NCBI GenBank assembly: GCA_030740295.1
Contig: JASLXP010000201.1
Location: forward strand, 1-9,004
DNA: 9,004 bases
Direction of reading: 5' to 3'
Source: Planctomycetota bacterium
GTDB taxonomy: Bacteria; Planctomycetota; PUPC01; JACPCR01
Positions 6,898 through 9,004 of this stretch are shown here, in pieces; position 1 is the stretch's first letter, and every line of letters begins with the position of its first letter. Below the pieces are notes generated by a model, which was not told the DNA's origin, made no database searches, and saw nothing but the letters and a program-made list of their open reading frames with translations. The translations under genes were made by a program, and so were the position numbers.

Positions 6898-8901
6898 TCA
6901 GGGCGCGACGCCGGAGAAGTCCCACGCCACTTCCTTCTGCCCCTTAGCGCTCCATCGGATCGACTGGATCTCAAGCGCCTTGGCGCCGGGCAGGTGGATG
7001 CGAACGAGGCGGCTCAAGCCCTTGATTGGCACGGTGACCTGGACCTCCTGCCAGTCCTTTCCGGCTGGCAACTCAAACGTCAGGGACTGGCCGGTTCGAG
7101 GGAACTCGGCCTGACCCTGGGTATTCCACTGGATGCGACCAGTGCCGCCGTCACCACTGACGCTGCGTGCTCGGAGCCGCATCCTCATCGACCCCTTGAG
7201 CCTGACCTGGGCCGTCCCGAGGAAGGGCAGCTTGCCCTCGGGCATCACGCGGACGGCTCCTTTGATCGGCACGATTCGGCACTGCTTGGGTACCAGCCCC
7301 CGGGTGGGGCTGCGCTGCGTTGATGACTTGCCCTTGGCTCGTTCCCGGGCACGCGCCGCAGCCTCCTCATCGAATGCGGGATTCGGCTTTGGATACAGCG
7401 CGCCAGTCTCCTTCACAAAGCCATCGATCAAGGCCTGGAGCTCGCTCACAACTTTCGGCATGCTGCCGGCGAGGTTCCGGGTTTCGCCGATATCGTCCTT
7501 GAGGTTGTAGAGCTCGACCGTGTCGGGATACAGAGCGTGGGGCTCGAAGCGGCGGATCAGCTTGAAGTCGCCCCGGCGGACCGAAACCGCGGGGACCAGG
7601 TGGGGAAACCAAGTGAAGTAGGCTTCGCGTTTCAGGGTGCCCCGCTGCTCCAGGATCGGCAGGAAAGATTCGCCGTCCATAGTGTGCCCTGCCGGCTTAG
7701 AGAGATTCAGTGCATCGAGAAGAGTCGGGAACAGATCGATGGCGGCGACGACTTCATCGCTGGTCGTGCCAGGCTCAATGCGACCGGGCCATCGCACCAT
7801 CATCGGCACGCGCTGCCCCCCTTCATAGATGCGGCCCTTGCCCTCGCGCAGGGGCGCGTTGTTCGTGGGCGCTTCCATGCCTGCCCACTTCCGGTAGCTC
7901 ACGGCCCACGGGACACTGGCCTTGAGCAAACGCCCGAACCTGCCGCCGTTGTCCGTGTTGCTGTGGGTGTTGCCGCCGTTGTCTGAGTAGAAGATGAAGA
8001 CGGTGTTCTTTGCCAGGCCCAGTTCGTCCAGCTTTTCCAGGACGCGCCCCAGGCTCTCGTCCACGCTTTTGAGCATCGAGGCCATGACGGGGTTGCGCTG
8101 CTGACCGCGGGGGTCGGTCTTCTTCGTGAACTTCTCGGTGTGGCTCTCCTTGTGTCCCCATGGACCGTGGACCGCATAGTGCCAGAAGTTCAGGAAAAAG
8201 GGCTTGCTCTTGTTGGTCTCGATGAACTTGAGCGCTTCATCGGTGAGGCGGTCAGTGATGTACTCACCCTTGGGTCCGTCGGTGATGGAGCCCACTGGGC
8301 GTTTGGGGCTGGGCTCACCGGTCTTGTGGACGCCATAGGGCGAGAAGTAATTGGAACCAGGCGGCCCGGGGCTGGGCTGGGCGTGGAAGGCGACCTGAAA
8401 CCCGTGCTTGTCCGGCCAGTGTTCCTGGCTCAGTCCCAGGTGCCACTTGCCGAAGTGCCCCGTGCGATAGCCGGCTTCGCGCAGCACTTCGGGGAGCGTG
8501 ATCAGTTTGGGATCGAGGTAGTTCTTGCTCGCGGCATAGATGAAGCGCTTCGTGGGCGATGCCGACTCTGGATAACGAGACTGGTCTTCGGCCACCGCAG
8601 GCCGGTGGCCTGTCGCGGATGTCACGCCGTGCCGTGCCGAGTACTGGCCGCTGAGGATCGACGCCCGCGTCGGGGAGCAAAGCGGTACCGCGTACGCATC
8701 CGTGAACCGCATGGACTGACCGGAGAGTCGATCCATGTTGGGGGTTTCGTAGTACTTCGAGCCGTAAGGCGTGCTGTCCATCCAGCCCATGTCGTCGACG
8801 AGGAAGAGGACGATATTCGGCTTGTCCTCCGCCGACCAGCCGACGCAGGAAAACCCAGCCATCAATAGAACAGCTATCATTGCTTCTGTATTAATTCTCA
8901 T
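6898..8901 (-). CDS. Exported type I (formylglycine-dependent) sulfatase with C-terminal beta-rich extension
   Basis: The product has 667 residues and should hydrolyse sulfate esters, probably on a polysaccharide or glycan, outside the cytoplasm. A signal peptide (MRINTEAMIAVLLMAGFSCVGWSA) precedes EDKPNIVLFLVDDMGW, which holds the metal-binding Asp36-Asp37. The signature CSPTRASILSG has Cys75 in the CxPxR context converted to formylglycine by the maturase. Other expected residues are Lys152 and His154 in GHFGKWHLG, His245 in HGPWG, Asp307-Asn308 in YSDNGG and Lys355 in REGKGRIYEGG. All key positions look intact. A segment of about 40 residues (near 90-130) lies between the signature and TLPEVLREAGY. 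After the sulfatase core (about 27-495) comes an Arg/Lys/Ala-rich linker and then a beta-rich domain of about 130 residues that could bind carbohydrate. The ATG at 8901 is chosen because the signal peptide starts there; the frame extends only to a GTG at 8946. It is the first gene of a likely two-gene unit. The substrate cannot be read from the sequence. Confidence 0.96.
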   Translation of the reverse strand: MRINTEAMIAVLLMAGFSCVGWSAEDKPNIVLFLVDDMGWMDSTPYGSKYYETPNMDRLSGQSMRFTDAYAVPLCSPTRASILSGQYSARHGVTSATGHRPAVAEDQSRYPESASPTKRFIYAASKNYLDPKLITLPEVLREAGYRTGHFGKWHLGLSQEHWPDKHGFQVAFHAQPSPGPPGSNYFSPYGVHKTGEPSPKRPVGSITDGPKGEYITDRLTDEALKFIETNKSKPFFLNFWHYAVHGPWGHKESHTEKFTKKTDPRGQQRNPVMASMLKSVDESLGRVLEKLDELGLAKNTVFIFYSDNGGNTHSNTDNGGRFGRLLKASVPWAVSYRKWAGMEAPTNNAPLREGKGRIYEGGQRVPMMVRWPGRIEPGTTSDEVVAAIDLFPTLLDALNLSKPAGHTMDGESFLPILEQRGTLKREAYFTWFPHLVPAVSVRRGDFKLIRRFEPHALYPDTVELYNLKDDIGETRNLAGSMPKVVSELQALIDGFVKETGALYPKPNPAFDEEAAARARERAKGKSSTQRSPTRGLVPKQCRIVPIKGAVRVMPEGKLPFLGTAQVRLKGSMRMRLRARSVSGDGGTGRIQWNTQGQAEFPRTGQSLTFELPAGKDWQEVQVTVPIKGLSRLVRIHLPGAKALEIQSIRWSAKGQKEVAWDFSGVAP

Positions 8902-9004
8902 CTCACGATCAGACCTTGGTTGGTTGTAACTCCTGCATGAAGACACAATACTACCGGGCAGTGATTAAAGCATCCTTAAGCGTATCCCGCGGCCCTTGAA
9001 TGGC
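8902..9004. other. Non-coding stretch upstream of the sulfatase
   Basis: The 103 bases before the sulfatase start contain no convincing gene. A TAGTAT (8953-8948 on the minus strand) could be a -10 box but has no good -35 partner. A clear Shine-Dalgarno sequence is lacking next to the ATG; only GTGAG directly abuts it and an AAGG lies about 12 bases away. The promoter of the operon may be here or beyond the right edge. Confidence 0.4.

Noticed and set aside
8140..8868. Plus-strand open frame of 242 codons opposite the sulfatase
   Set aside because: The minus strand here encodes the unmistakable sulfatase active site, so this is a shadow frame.
8902..8946. Upstream GTG start at 8946 for the sulfatase
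   Set aside because: It would add 15 residues (SSCRSYNQPRSDRE) in front of a normal signal peptide and has no ribosome binding site; the ATG at 8901 fits better.
8937..8999. Divergent 20-codon plus-strand reading frame (MKTQYYRAVIK...) at the right edge, and a 9-codon minus-strand frame starting at 8938
   Set aside because: Both are too short, lack a convincing Shine-Dalgarno sequence in position and have no recognisable product; likely chance.

Overview
The window carries three genes, all on the minus strand, which read from high to low coordinates as: an exported type I sulfatase (8901-6898), an exported protein with two NIPSNAP domains followed by a long beta-rich region (6874-4700), and the first 1,514 codons of a very large exported protein (4542 down to the left edge, where it is still open). 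No RNA gene, insertion sequence, CRISPR array or integration site was seen. The only non-coding stretches are 23 bases between the first two genes, 157 bases between the second and third, and 103 bases at the right edge.

The content suggests a heterotrophic member of the Planctomycetota-Verrucomicrobiota group. Such genomes are rich in secreted formylglycine sulfatases, in NIPSNAP proteins fused to other domains, and in giant exported proteins with macroglobulin or Ig-like beta domains. This is inferred from gene content and moderately high GC with weak Shine-Dalgarno signals; no marker gene is present, so the phylum is not proven.

The sulfatase has an intact catalytic signature and a C-terminal beta-rich extension. 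The NIPSNAP protein starts 23 bases after the sulfatase stop, so the two are probably co-transcribed and may act on one substrate outside the cytoplasm. The third gene follows after a larger gap that could hold its own promoter; its link to the first two is less certain. Its product has an alpha-helical N-terminal region, a series of beta-sandwich-like segments, a second helical domain, and a Lys/Ala-rich linker before the part cut by the window edge. I see no thioester motif in the visible part.

The most notable points are the gap-free tandem NIPSNAP duplication fused to a probable beta-propeller, and the giant exported protein of uncharacterised function. I found no defence system, secretion machine or regulator, and the window does not show a complete new system.
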